Positions 63,989 through 64,000 of a stretch of DNA of 64,000 nucleotides are shown piece after piece. Positions within the stretch are counted from its first letter, which is position 1. Each line of letters opens with the position of its first letter. This stretch comes from Ktedonosporobacter rubrisoli (GTDB taxonomy: Bacteria; Chloroflexota; Ktedonobacteria; Ktedonobacterales; Ktedonobacteraceae): positions 10,788,001-10,852,000 of the forward strand of contig NZ_CP035758.1 in assembly GCF_004208415.1 (NCBI RefSeq). Direction: 5' to 3'. The notes beneath the pieces were generated by a model, which made no database searches, had not been told where the DNA came from, and saw nothing but the letters and a program-made list of their open reading frames with translations. Made by a program: the position numbers and the translations under genes.

Positions 63989-64000
63989 AGATTTCTCTCT

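Noticed and set aside
1..64000. tRNA, rRNA, phage genes or a replication origin
   Set aside because: No cloverleaf-like, rRNA-like, phage structural or DnaA-box-rich segment was recognised by reading; a covariance-model search would be needed to exclude small RNAs.

Overview
The window reads as an accessory stretch of a large, roughly half-G+C bacterial chromosome. The best guess is a Ktedonobacteria-like member of the Chloroflexota. That is inference from gene content: giant NRPSs beside TIR and caspase proteins carrying effector-associated domains (EADs), an XRE/NB-ARC/TPR regulator, lipoprotein-anchored sugar ABC systems without their own ATPase, LacI-type repressors and an ISAs1-family insertion sequence. 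No phylogenetic marker is present, so this is not proven.

Bases 1-37350 are a nonribosomal peptide locus built around a divergent control region (15458-16196). Leftward run two NRPS genes: C(half)-A-T-C-A-T-C-A-T, then C-A-T-C-A..., the second leaving the window. Rightward run a GNAT-type acyltransferase, an MFS exporter with an unusual extracytoplasmic extension, a three-module NRPS, and a one-module NRPS with an N-methyltransferase inside its A domain and a terminal epimerization-like domain. A convergent secreted esterase and, further right, an MbtH gene with two small partner genes follow. Specificity codes read by eye from the A domains suggest Gln-like, Leu-like and Val/Ile-like (leftward gene 1), Lys2-like and Gly (leftward gene 2), unknown, Ser and Asn (rightward gene 1), and N-methyl-Gly (rightward gene 2). 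At least nine modules are visible. No thioesterase or reductase release domain is visible, and module order between the two operons is unknown.

Bases 37814-43281 look like a biological-conflict or programmed-death island. A TIR protein and a caspase share an N-terminal adaptor domain. The caspase and a helical protein share a C-terminal adaptor domain. A paralogous helical protein and two small proteins of unknown function lie with them. The caspase could therefore bridge two partner sets.

Bases 43409-45024 hold a cytochrome P450 preceded by a very small gene (32 residues) with its own promoter, a near-perfect ribosome binding site and a 12-bp hairpin before the P450. This layout fits a P450-modified ribosomal peptide, though it may be something else.

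Bases 45297-50308 are a LacI-regulated sugar ABC operon. Next come a small secreted repeat protein, a frameshifted XRE/NB-ARC/TPR regulator and a lipoprotein. Bases 55236-62323 are a second sugar or polyol system: binding protein, two permeases and a zinc dehydrogenase, transcribed away from its own LacI repressor. An intact ISAs1-type element with a 9-bp target duplication has inserted between the two divergent promoters. A NitT/TauT-type binding lipoprotein ends the window.

Four reading-frame breaks in otherwise conserved genes (near 600, 37190, 52364 and 52668) are each repaired by adding one G on the coding strand, three of them in runs of four or five G. This may be systematic base-calling loss rather than true gene decay.
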